Below the pieces are notes generated by a model that worked only from the letters and a program-made list of their open reading frames with translations, was not told where the DNA came from and did not search any database. The position numbers were made by a program, and so were the translations under genes. 64,000 nt of DNA from Tianweitania sp. UT-5YL-CI-8 (GTDB taxonomy: Bacteria > Pseudomonadota > Alphaproteobacteria > Rhizobiales > Rhizobiaceae), in NCBI RefSeq assembly GCF_030010215.1, contig NZ_JASCRR010000004.1, positions 62,001 through 126,000 on the forward strand. The letters are read 5' to 3'. Below are positions 52,214-60,295 of the stretch, in pieces; the stretch's first letter is position 1, and each line of letters opens with the position of its first letter.

Positions 52214-54445
52214 TCAGCCATTGACGCGCCGCGCTTCGCTGACGCTCGAATTGTCCTTCAGCTGCGACAGCAGCCGGTTGAGATGCTTGAGGTCCCACAC
52301 TTCGAGATCGACCAGCATTTCGGTGAAATCGGGCGCGGTGCGGATCATCGACAGATTGTGGATGTTGGCATCGTTGGCCGCCATCACCTGGGCGATGTCG
52401 GCAAGCGAGCCCGGCGCGTTGATTGCGGTCACCGACACCCGCGCCGGAAAGCGCTCCTTCGAACCTTCCTCCAGGTCCCAGCGCACGTCGATCCAGCGCT
52501 CGGGCTGGTCGTCGAAGGCGGTCAGCGACGGCGACTGGATGGGATAGATCGTAATGCCCGAACCCGGCTGCAGGATGCCGACGATGCGGTCGCCCGGCAC
52601 AGCCCCCTCCGGCGCGAAACGCACCGGCAGGTCGCCGCGCACGCCGCGGATCGGCACTGCGCCCGCTGCCTCGCGGGCAGCCGCCCGTGACGGCGAGGCC
52701 GACGACAGGCCCGGAATCTGGAACAACATGCCGGCCGCGTCGCGGATCTTCGACCAGCCCTCTTCGCGCGGACGCTGGGGCTGAGCGGCGCGCTCGTCCT
52801 TATAATCGGGATAGAGCGCGCGCAGCACGTCGTTGGACGCCAGTTCGCCCCGGCCGACCGTGGTCAGCACGTCTTCGATGTCCTTGCGCGCCAGCCGATG
52901 CAGCACCGTCTTCAGGCTCTCCTTGGAGAATTTCTTGCCGCTGCGCTCGAAGGCGCGCTCCAGAATGCGCAGGCCAAGCCCCGAATATTGCTTGCGGATG
53001 GCATTCTTGGTCGCCCGGCGGATCGCCGAGCGCGCCTTGCCGGTGACCACGACCGATTCCCACGCCGCCGGCGGCACCTGCGCCTTGGAGCGGATGATCT
53101 CGACCTCGTCGCCGTTCTTCAGCTCCGTCATCAGCGGCATGACACGGCCGTTGACCTTGGCGCCGACACAGGTATCGCCGACATCGGTATGAACCGCATA
53201 GGCGAAGTCGATGGGCGTGGCGCCGCGCGGCAGCGCGATCAGCATGCCCTTGGGCGTGAAGCAGAACACCTGGTCCTGGAACAGTTCCAGCTTAGTGTTC
53301 TCCAGGAAATCCTCGGGGTTGTCCCCGTCGGTCAGTTGCTCGATCGTCCGCCGCAGCCAGGCATAGGCGTTGGTCTCGTTGGACAGCGTGTGCGCGGCAC
53401 CGTTCGGCTTGACGCCGTCCTTGTAGATCGAATGCGCGGCCACGCCATATTCGGCGACCTTGTTCATCTGCGCGGTGCGGATCTGCAGCTCGATGCGCTG
53501 GCGCGACGGGCCGACGATGGTGGTGTGGATCGAGCGGTAGTCGTTCTGCTTGGGTGTCGAAATATAGTCCTTGAACCGCCCCGGCACCATCGACCAGCGC
53601 TGGTGGATCACGCCAAGCGCACGGTAGCAGTCCTCGACGCTGTCGACCACGACGCGGAAGCCGAACAGATCGGACAGTTGCTCGAAGGACAGGGACTTGG
53701 TCTCCATCTTGCGGAACACCGACCAGGCCTTCTTGCGCCGGCTCTTTACCGAAGCCTTGATGTCGCTCTTTTCGAACAGATCGGCCAGAAGCTTGGTAAT
53801 CTCGTCGACCACGCCCTGGTTGCGCTCGAAAATCTCTTCCAGCCGCTCGGTGACGGTCTTGTAGGCTTCCGGATTGACATAGCGGAAGGCGAGTTCTTCG
53901 AGTTCCTCGCGCATGCTCTGCATGCCCATGCGGCCGGCCAGCGGCGCATAGATGTCCATCGTCTCTTCGGCGATGCGCAGCCGCTTGCTGTCCGGAACAT
54001 GATGCAATGTGCGCATATTGTGCAGCCGGTCAGCCAGCTTGACCAGAAGCACGCGCACATCTTCGGAAATGGCAAGCAGAAGCTTGCGCAAATTCTCCGC
54101 CTGCTCGGCCTTCTTGGAGACGAGATCGAGCTTCTTGAGTTTGGTCAGCCCCTCCACCAGCTTGCCGATATCGGGACCGAACAGTTCGTCGATCTCCTGG
54201 CGGGTGGCGGAGGTATCCTCGATGGTGTCGTGCAACAGGGCAACGGCCACCGTGGCCTCGTCCATATGCATATCCGTCAGGATGGCGGCGACTTCGAGAG
54301 GGTGCGAGAAATAGGGATCGCCAGAGGCGCGGCGCTGATGACCGTGCTTCTGCATCGCATAGACATAAGCCTTGTTCAGCAAGGCCTCATTGACGTCAGG
54401 CTTGTAGCGCTGAACGCGCTCGACAAGCTCATACTGACGCATCAT
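52214..54445 (-). CDS. rsh: Bifunctional (p)ppGpp synthetase/hydrolase (RSH)
   Basis: Controls the stringent response. 743 residues. Hydrolase HD domain with H48, H72-D73 and E77 (LLHDTIEDT), so the hydrolase should be active; synthetase domain with GRFKDYISTPKQNDYRSIHTT; then TGS (about 395-455) and a C-terminal ACT domain (about 665-735). One long RSH is typical of alphaproteobacteria in place of RelA plus SpoT. rpoZ lies upstream, giving the familiar rpoZ-rsh pairing, here separated by a repeat. Confidence 0.97.
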   Translation of the reverse strand: MMRQYELVERVQRYKPDVNEALLNKAYVYAMQKHGHQRRASGDPYFSHPLEVAAILTDMHMDEATVAVALLHDTIEDTSATRQEIDELFGPDIGKLVEGLTKLKKLDLVSKKAEQAENLRKLLLAISEDVRVLLVKLADRLHNMRTLHHVPDSKRLRIAEETMDIYAPLAGRMGMQSMREELEELAFRYVNPEAYKTVTERLEEIFERNQGVVDEITKLLADLFEKSDIKASVKSRRKKAWSVFRKMETKSLSFEQLSDLFGFRVVVDSVEDCYRALGVIHQRWSMVPGRFKDYISTPKQNDYRSIHTTIVGPSRQRIELQIRTAQMNKVAEYGVAAHSIYKDGVKPNGAAHTLSNETNAYAWLRRTIEQLTDGDNPEDFLENTKLELFQDQVFCFTPKGMLIALPRGATPIDFAYAVHTDVGDTCVGAKVNGRVMPLMTELKNGDEVEIIRSKAQVPPAAWESVVVTGKARSAIRRATKNAIRKQYSGLGLRILERAFERSGKKFSKESLKTVLHRLARKDIEDVLTTVGRGELASNDVLRALYPDYKDERAAQPQRPREEGWSKIRDAAGMLFQIPGLSSASPSRAAAREAAGAVPIRGVRGDLPVRFAPEGAVPGDRIVGILQPGSGITIYPIQSPSLTAFDDQPERWIDVRWDLEEGSKERFPARVSVTAINAPGSLADIAQVMAANDANIHNLSMIRTAPDFTEMLVDLEVWDLKHLNRLLSQLKDNSSVSEARRVNG

Positions 54446-54570
54446 CGCTGCAAACCCCGGGACCGAAATGAATCATGCGCCGCAATAACTTACGGCTGAT
54501 GTCATAGATAGCCACGAAAGTGCCGTAACGAAAGGCCGAAGCGGGCTTACACGCGCCGCCCGCTTGGAAA

Positions 54571-54665
54571 CGCGTCAGGGCGTGACGAAAATGGCGGTTT
54601 CGAGAACCGGAGCGGAGCGTACTTAAAGTACGTGAGCACCGGAAGCGGAGAAAAACCGCGTCAGG
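54571..54665. repeat. Dispersed hairpin repeat, copy 2
   Basis: CGCGTCAGGGCGTGACGAAA, then CGAGAACCGGAGCGGAGCG, a perfect CGTACTT-A-AAGTACG hairpin (54618-54632), and GAGCACCGGAAGCGGAG. It matches copy 1 (43718-43840) over most of its length, while the central palindrome differs in sequence but not in form. Sits between rsh and rpoZ. Confidence 0.75.
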
Positions 54666-54694
54666 TGCCCACCGGAGGTGAATGATCGACCGGC

Positions 54695-55093
54695 TTAGTA
54701 GTCGTCGCTCTTTTCGGGAGCAACCAACCCCTCGATGCCGGCAAGCAGATCTTCTTCCGTCATGCGGTCGAAGGTGATGTTCTCTTCTTCCTCGACGTCG
54801 GCGGTGACAGCTGCGGCGGTTGCCTGGTCCGGAATCTCGGGCGCATCGGCCTCGGGCTCGTCGACCTCCACATGCTTCTGCAGCGAATGGATCAGGTCTT
54901 CCTTGAGGTCGTCGGGCGACAGGGTCTCGTCGGCGATTTCGCGCAGCGCGACCACCGGGTTCTTGTCGTTGTCGCGCGGAATGCTGATCTGCGCGCCCTG
55001 CGAGATCATGCGGGCGCGGTGGCCGGCCAGAAGCACGAGCTCGAAGCGGTTGTCGACTTTGTCAATGCAGTCTTCAACGGTTACGCGGGCCAT
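54695..55093 (-). CDS. rpoZ: RNA polymerase omega subunit
   Basis: 132 residues. [30 protein letters not shown] is the conserved omega N-terminus; an acidic C-terminal tail (about 75-132) is usual in rhizobia. Binds beta-prime and aids ppGpp response. The 280-base divergent gap to 55374 must contain promoters for both neighbours; I found no convincing gene in it. Confidence 0.96.
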   Translation of the reverse strand: MARVTVEDCIDKVDNRFELVLLAGHRARMISQGAQISIPRDNDKNPVVALREIADETLSPDDLKEDLIHSLQKHVEVDEPEADAPEIPDQATAAAVTADVEEEENITFDRMTEEDLLAGIEGLVAPEKSDDY

Positions 55094-55373
55094 GGAATGC
55101 CCCTTTCATGCATGGATTTATCGGGAAGCTGACGGGCTCCATAACCCGAAAGGCCCGCCAAGACAAGTCTTTGGCACAGCGAGGAACCGCGCCTTCCGCC
55201 CTCCTGAGCTTCGAAAAGCAAACTTCGCTGCGGATATCGCTGTTTACAAGCTGGATTCGGGCCTTGGAGACCTATTGTCACGGCCGCTTCCAACTATAGA
55301 TGGTGTCATAAGTGGCTTGCTGCCTATAGTGACGACCATTGCCAGACCATTCATTATGAGAAGGACTTTTTCG

Positions 55374-55958
55374 ATGTTCGACCAGAGAGAGAAAATCGCG
55401 TTGTTCATAGACGGCGCCAATCTCTACGCAACGTCGCGGGCGCTCGGTTTCGACATCGACTATCGCAAATTGCTCTCCAGCTTCCAGAAACGCGGCTATC
55501 TGCTGCGCGCTTATTACTACACCGCGCTGGTCGAGGATCAGGAATATTCTTCGATCCGTCCGTTGATCGACTGGCTCGACTATAATGGCTTCCAGGTCGT
55601 CACCAAGCCGGCGAAGGAATTCACCGACGCGGCCGGCCGACGCAAGATCAAGGGCAATATGGATATCGAGCTCGCCGTCGATGCGCTCGAACTGGCCGAT
55701 GTCGTCGATCACTACGTCATCTTCTCCGGCGACGGCGATTTCCGCACCCTCGTCGAAGCGCTGCAGCGGCGCGGCCGCAAGGTCTCGATCGTCTCGACCA
55801 TGGCCTCGCAACCGCCGATGATCTCCGACGATTTGCGTCGCCAGGCCGACCATTTCGTCGACCTCATGACCCTGAAAAGCGAAGTCGGCCGCGACCCCTC
55901 CGAACGGCCGGCACGTCGCTCCGAACCTGCTGCTCCGAGCGATGAAGACGACTATTGA
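55374..55958 (+). CDS. LabA-like NYN-domain protein
   Basis: 194 residues. FDQREKIALFIDGANLY, KGNMDIELAVDALELAD and YVIFSGDGDF are the acidic motifs of the NYN/PIN-like (DUF88, LabA) nuclease fold; the tail ends in Ser/Pro/Glu. Presumably an RNase. I start at the ATG at 55374, 8 bases after AGAAGG. The next gene's ATG shares one base with its stop. Confidence 0.9.
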   Translation: MFDQREKIALFIDGANLYATSRALGFDIDYRKLLSSFQKRGYLLRAYYYTALVEDQEYSSIRPLIDWLDYNGFQVVTKPAKEFTDAAGRRKIKGNMDIELAVDALELADVVDHYVIFSGDGDFRTLVEALQRRGRKVSIVSTMASQPPMISDDLRRQADHFVDLMTLKSEVGRDPSERPARRSEPAAPSDEDDY

Positions 55959-56626
55959 TGCCTGACGTCCTGCTTGACAGGCAGGTGCCGGAGCCCGATC
56001 GCGACTGCCCGCTCTGCCCCCGCCTGCATGACTTCATCGCTGTCTGGCGCGAGCGCGAACCGGAATGGCACAACGCGCCCGTTCCCACCTTCCTCCCGCC
56101 CGAAGGCGCCGAGAGCGTGCGCTTTCTCATCGTCGGGCTCGCTCCTGGTCTGCGCGGCGCCAACCGCACCGGGCGTCCCTTCACCGGCGACTATGCCGGC
56201 GACCTGCTCTACGCCACCTTGATCCGTTTTGGTTTCGCGCGCGGCCGCTTCGAGGCACGGCCCGACGACAGCCTGACACTCGTCGGCACCGCCATCACCA
56301 ATGCGGTTCGCTGCGTGCCGCCCGAAAACAAGCCGGTCGGCGCCGAAATTGCGACCTGCCGCAACTTCCTGGTTCCCACCATCGCCAGCTTCCCGAACCT
56401 CAGGGCAATCCTGGCGCTCGGCTCCATCGGCCATCAGTCGACGGTGCGTGCGCTGGGCCAGCGCGTCGCTGCCATGCCCTTCAAGCACGGCGGTCGCTAT
56501 CAGGCCGGCCCGATCACGCTTTTTTCCAGCTACCACTGCTCGCGCTACAACACCAACACCGGCGTGCTGACCGAAGACATGTTCGTCAAGGTCTTCGCGG
56601 ATATCGCCGAGTTTCTGGCGGCGTAA
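55958..56626 (+). CDS. Family-5 uracil-DNA glycosylase (UdgB-like)
   Basis: 222 residues. Fe-S cysteines C17-P-L-C20 and those in AVRCVPP and IATCRNF; motif GLAPGLRGANRTGRPFTGD and the downstream HCSRYNTNTGVLT identify family 5, which lacks the catalytic Asp/Asn of classic UDG and removes uracil and some other deaminated bases. Coupled to the NYN gene by a one-base overlap. Confidence 0.92.
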   Translation: MPDVLLDRQVPEPDRDCPLCPRLHDFIAVWREREPEWHNAPVPTFLPPEGAESVRFLIVGLAPGLRGANRTGRPFTGDYAGDLLYATLIRFGFARGRFEARPDDSLTLVGTAITNAVRCVPPENKPVGAEIATCRNFLVPTIASFPNLRAILALGSIGHQSTVRALGQRVAAMPFKHGGRYQAGPITLFSSYHCSRYNTNTGVLTEDMFVKVFADIAEFLAA

Positions 56627-56786
56627 GGCTCTGTTTTCTCATTCAGAACGACAAAGCGTCTCATTCTGCCTAGCCTTCCCGCGCCTTCGTCATTCTCGGG
56701 TGAAGCCGAGCGCAGCGAAGGCGGAAACCCGGGAATCCATTCCGTGACCTATGAGATACACCTGCGAAAGCAGAAAGGATCGCCCC

Positions 56787-57071
56787 CTTCTCCCCCTGCG
56801 GGGTGAAGAGCGGTCGACGAAGTCGATCAATCGACAACGATTTGTCGATTGAAGCGATGAACGCCCGGAGCCCAGGCGTAGGGCAGGTGGCCGAAGAGGG
56901 ACGGATGAGGGGTGTTGGAAGAAACGAGACGATGGGAGGAAGGGGAAGTTTGGTGCATTAATGCGCGCAGTTTCCAGCCTCCCGCTCCGTCCAACACCCC
57001 TCATCCGTCGCCTGATCTCGTCCTTGCTGCGCAAGTCCGAGGGCGACACCTTCTCCCGCAGGGGGAGAAGG
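56787..57071. repeat. Nested inverted-repeat region
   Basis: Outer arms CCTTCTCCCCCTGCGGG (56787-56803) and its exact complement (57055-57071); inner arms GGATGAGGGGTGTTGGA (56903-56919) and complement (56990-57006); and a local hairpin TCAATCGACAA-CGAT-TTGTCGATTGA (56827-56852). It fills most of the 531-base gene-free gap between the UDG gene and the gene at 57158. Looks like composite rhizobial palindromic elements. Confidence 0.75.
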
Positions 57072-57157
57072 CCTGGCGCTCAATCGCAAAAGTTTATCCA
57101 CGCTCTCCGCACCCGCCTTACACTCCAACCGCCTTAAACCGACGAAAGGAGGCGGCG

Positions 57158-57925
57158 ATGGATTGGGCAGGGGCGATCGACAAGCATCAGGCAGCACTCA
57201 AGCGCCTGCTCGCCATGCTCGTCGCCATGGCCGGCATGACGGTTGCGGCTGGCGGAAGCCAAGGTGCCGCCGGCAGCCTCGTTGGCCAAAAAACCCTGCC
57301 GCGTCATCTGCACCGCGCCATTCTCAGCCTGCTGCGTCCCGCCGAGGCCGCAGCCCGGCGACTGATCATTCTCGCCGCACGCGGCATGATCGTGCCGCCG
57401 TCGCGCCCGCCCGCAGGCAAACCGCAGCAACATTCCGCCTTCCTGCGTACCCCCGGCGGCACCGGCATCCTTTTGCCAAAATCGGCCATGCCGCCGCGCC
57501 CCGCGCCTCAATCCATGGCGCTGCCGCTGCTCGACCCCTTGCGCCTGCCCCGGCGCAAGCCGTCGCGGCCGACCGTCGTGCCGCGCATTCGTAGCTTCGG
57601 CATCGATTCTAGTTTCGGGGCGCCCGCGCTTATCCCGGCCCGCCCGACGCCGCTGCCTGACGATCCGCTCAATGCCAATCGTCTGCGGCTCAGGCTGGCA
57701 GCGCTCGGCCGCGCGCTGGACGACCTTCCCCGCCAGGCCCGGCGCTTCGTGCGCTGGCGGCAGCGGCGGCGGCGCGGCGCGTTTCATCGCCTGTCGCCGT
57801 TGCGCGGCGGGCCGCCGCCCGGCTTGCGGACACCGGGCTCGCGCCATGCCCGCGAGGTCGACAAGACCCTGGACGATCTGCACGGGCTGGCGCTCTGGAC
57901 GCTGGAGCACCCCGACAGCTCATGA
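57158..57925 (+). CDS. Basic, Pro/Arg-rich hypothetical protein
   Basis: 255 residues, with an excellent AAAGGAGG ribosome site before the ATG. The N-terminal third is hydrophobic-helical (KRLLAMLVAMAGMTVAAGG; RAILSLLRPAEAAARRLIILAARGM), the middle is Pro-rich, and the end very basic (RRFVRWRQRRRRGAFHR). No known family recognised. The strong ribosome site and codon bias argue it is real. It could associate with membrane or nucleic acid; function unknown. Confidence 0.7.
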   Translation: MDWAGAIDKHQAALKRLLAMLVAMAGMTVAAGGSQGAAGSLVGQKTLPRHLHRAILSLLRPAEAAARRLIILAARGMIVPPSRPPAGKPQQHSAFLRTPGGTGILLPKSAMPPRPAPQSMALPLLDPLRLPRRKPSRPTVVPRIRSFGIDSSFGAPALIPARPTPLPDDPLNANRLRLRLAALGRALDDLPRQARRFVRWRQRRRRGAFHRLSPLRGGPPPGLRTPGSRHAREVDKTLDDLHGLALWTLEHPDSS

Positions 57926-58215
57926 CCGGCCGGCCTTGCGACAGAACAGCTTTGTCCGCTGCTCCGGCACCCGGCGCAGCCACGCTCGCGCGCGGCAAAA
58001 CTGTTGGCCGATTTTGCGGTCCGACCTTTTTGTCAGCAGCGTTTCGCAGGCGATGGACAACGCCGCCGGGTGCGGGTCGGTCGGTTCGAGACTTTGCTCT
58101 CCCAACCGCACCGACCGTCCTCATCCTGAGGTGCGAGCCTGCAGGACGCTGCGGATTAACGCCAAATCCCCGAAGGGCGCACCCAGCCGCCAAAGTTGAC
58201 AGCTGTCAACTCATA
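57926..58215. other. Gene-poor stretch with repeat remnant
   Basis: 290 bases. The frames here overlap other genes or lack a ribosome site. A CCTCATCCTGAGG palindrome with GTGCGAG after it (58119-58138) resembles common rhizobial intergenic repeats; nothing else supported. Confidence 0.4.
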
Positions 58216-58563
58216 TCATTTACCGCCAATGCTCAGCGACACTTGAAACGAAAGTGGAATGGAAGCCGGGACATTCTTGATCGGATCGAGGCGTTCGAAT
58301 GCCCTTACGATGTAAGCATTCAACTCTCTCGACATAGGGCTCGAAACGATTCTCACCCGCTGGATCTTTCCGTCCGCGCCGACAGCGAACGCGACCTTGA
58401 TCAGCTTTGCATCCAACCTGCCGGCCGATTGGCCCACGATGGGATCGTAGCGAACGGAGTCGACATGTCTATGAAGGCGCGCGGCGAAAGCTTCGCGGCT
58501 TTCGGCAGAATATGCCGATGCAATTGAAGAAAGAATGTAAAAAACAGCGATAAGCAGACGCAT
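58216..58563 (-). CDS. TonB C-terminal-like small periplasmic protein
   Basis: 115 residues from the ATG at 58563. MRLLIAVFYILSSIASAYSA is a signal peptide. The rest (KVAFAVGADGKIQRVRIVSS, ELNAYIVRAFERLDPI, FQVSLSIGG) resembles the TonB C-terminal domain (beta-alpha-beta), without the membrane anchor or Pro-rich linker of true TonB. Such stand-alone modules are common in alphaproteobacteria; partner unknown. Confidence 0.75.
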   Translation of the reverse strand: MRLLIAVFYILSSIASAYSAESREAFAARLHRHVDSVRYDPIVGQSAGRLDAKLIKVAFAVGADGKIQRVRIVSSPMSRELNAYIVRAFERLDPIKNVPASIPLSFQVSLSIGGK

Positions 58564-58649
58564 GTTAGCCCCCGGCAGCGACAGACACGTTCTTCTCATA
58601 AGAGTTGTTGTCACGCAATTGGGACTTACATTCGCAGCGAAGTGGAGGC

Positions 58650-59129
58650 CTACCCCCGCTCTTTGAGCAGACGGCCTTTCTCGCGGTTCCAGTCGCGCTG
58701 CTTCTCGGTCTCGCGCTTGTCGTGCAGCTTCTTGCCGCGCGCCACGGCAAGCAGGAGTTTCGCCCGGCCCCGGTCGTTGAAATAGATCTTCAACGGGATG
58801 AGCGTCATGCCCTCGCGGTCGACGCTTTGCGACATGCGGGCGAGTTCGCGCTTGTTGACCAGGAGCTTGCGGCGGCGGCGCGGCTCATGATTGAAGCGGT
58901 TGGCCTGGAGATATTCAGGCAAATAAGAATTGATCAGCCACAACTCGCCGCCCTCGACCGAGGCGTAGGAATCCTGGATGTTGGCCTGCCCGCCGCGCAG
59001 AGATTTCACCTCGGTGCCGGTCAGCATCAAGCCGGTCTCGACGGTGTCGAGAACCTCATAGGAAAACCGCGCCTTGCGGTTCTCGGCGACGGTCTTGCTG
59101 TTGGGATCGGCTTTTCTGACCTGGTTCAT
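58650..59129 (-). CDS. smpB: SsrA-binding protein SmpB
   Basis: Binds tmRNA and delivers it to stalled ribosomes. 159 residues. [29 protein letters not shown] and [19 protein letters not shown] are the OB-fold core; the basic tail ([20 protein letters not shown]) enters the mRNA channel. tmRNA itself is not in this window. Follows dapA on the same strand (23 bases), a common rhizobial pairing. Confidence 0.97.
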   Translation of the reverse strand: MNQVRKADPNSKTVAENRKARFSYEVLDTVETGLMLTGTEVKSLRGGQANIQDSYASVEGGELWLINSYLPEYLQANRFNHEPRRRRKLLVNKRELARMSQSVDREGMTLIPLKIYFNDRGRAKLLLAVARGKKLHDKRETEKQRDWNREKGRLLKERG

Positions 59130-59152
59130 GATGCTGAAGTGGGCTGATCCAC

Positions 59153-60034
59153 CTAATTTATCAAGCCGGCATGCTTCATCGCCGCATCGATCCTCTCGGC
59201 GGTGGCGTCTTCGACCGTCATCAACGGCGAACGCAGCACGTTTTCCAGCTTGCCAAGACGCGACAGCGCATATTTTGCGCCAGACACGCCCGGCTCGATG
59301 AACAGCGCCTTGTGCAGCGGCATCAGACGATCCTGCAACTCGAGCGCCGTCTTGCCCTCGCCGGCGAGCGTCGCTTCCTGGAACTCGGCGCAGAGGCGCG
59401 GCGCGACATTCGACGTCACCGAGATGGCGCCGACGCCGCCATGGGCGTTGAAGCCAAGGGCGGAGGCATCCTCGCCGGAAAGCTGGATAAAATCGGTTCC
59501 GCAGGTGATGCGCTGTTCGGAGACGCGCTCGACCTTGCCGGTCGCATCCTTGACGCCGGCGATGTTCTTGAAGTCGTGCGCCAACCGGCCCATCGTCTCC
59601 GGCGTCATGTCGATGACCGAACGCGGCGGGATGTTGTAGATGATGATCGGCAGGCGGACCGCCTTGGCGATCGAGGCAAAATGCTCGTAAAGACCGCGCT
59701 GCGTCGGCTTGTTGTAGTAGGGCGTTACCACCAGGACGGCATCGGCGCCGACCTTTTCGGCATGCTTGGCCAGGCTGATCGCCTCGGCGGTGTTGTTGGA
59801 ACCCGCGCCTGCGACGACCGGCACGCGGCCATTGGCGACGTCCACACAGGCTTCGACGACGCGACGGTGTTCCTCATGGCTCAGCGTGGGCGATTCGCCG
59901 GTCGTGCCGACAGGAACCAGGCCGCGCGTGCCTTCGGCTATCTGCCATTCGACGAACGCACGAAAGGCTTTCTCGTCCAGTCCGCCATTCTTGTCGAAGG
60001 GCGTAACCAGCGCTGTCAATGAGCCTCTCAGCAT
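59153..60034 (-). CDS. dapA: 4-hydroxy-tetrahydrodipicolinate synthase
   Basis: First step of the lysine/diaminopimelate branch: pyruvate plus aspartate semialdehyde. 293 residues from the ATG at 60034 ([13 protein letters not shown]). T44-T45 in GTTGESPT, Y133 in IIYNIPP and the Schiff-base K162 in AGVKDATG are all in place. Frame open upstream is not used. Confidence 0.97.
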   Translation of the reverse strand: MLRGSLTALVTPFDKNGGLDEKAFRAFVEWQIAEGTRGLVPVGTTGESPTLSHEEHRRVVEACVDVANGRVPVVAGAGSNNTAEAISLAKHAEKVGADAVLVVTPYYNKPTQRGLYEHFASIAKAVRLPIIIYNIPPRSVIDMTPETMGRLAHDFKNIAGVKDATGKVERVSEQRITCGTDFIQLSGEDASALGFNAHGGVGAISVTSNVAPRLCAEFQEATLAGEGKTALELQDRLMPLHKALFIEPGVSGAKYALSRLGKLENVLRSPLMTVEDATAERIDAAMKHAGLIN

Positions 60035-60295
60035 GTCGTGCGAACTCCCGGAACCTTTTTGGTCAGATTTTGGTTGCGCGCCCGACCCATCGGACCCGGG
60101 CACGAAGCGGGCTTTCTATCCGAAAGCGACGCCACGCACCATAGTCTCGACATCAATTTGGAGGAAATTGGATCAATCCCCATATGGGCGGTTCAAATGC
60201 CTTGGCCGGAGCTGATAACCTTTTCTTCACCATCTTTTCATGTCCCGACACTACCCTTTCGGAGAGCTGACCGTCATTCGCGCAGGAACAGACGC

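Noticed and set aside
52898-54499. Open frame of about 533 codons antisense to rsh
   Set aside because: Mirror of the sense gene; no similarity and no ribosome site.
57922-58527. 201-codon plus-strand frame overlapping the end of the 57158 gene
   Set aside because: Begins at the overlap with a GTPA-like context but its second half is antisense to the signal-peptide protein at 58216-58563 and it has no family features.
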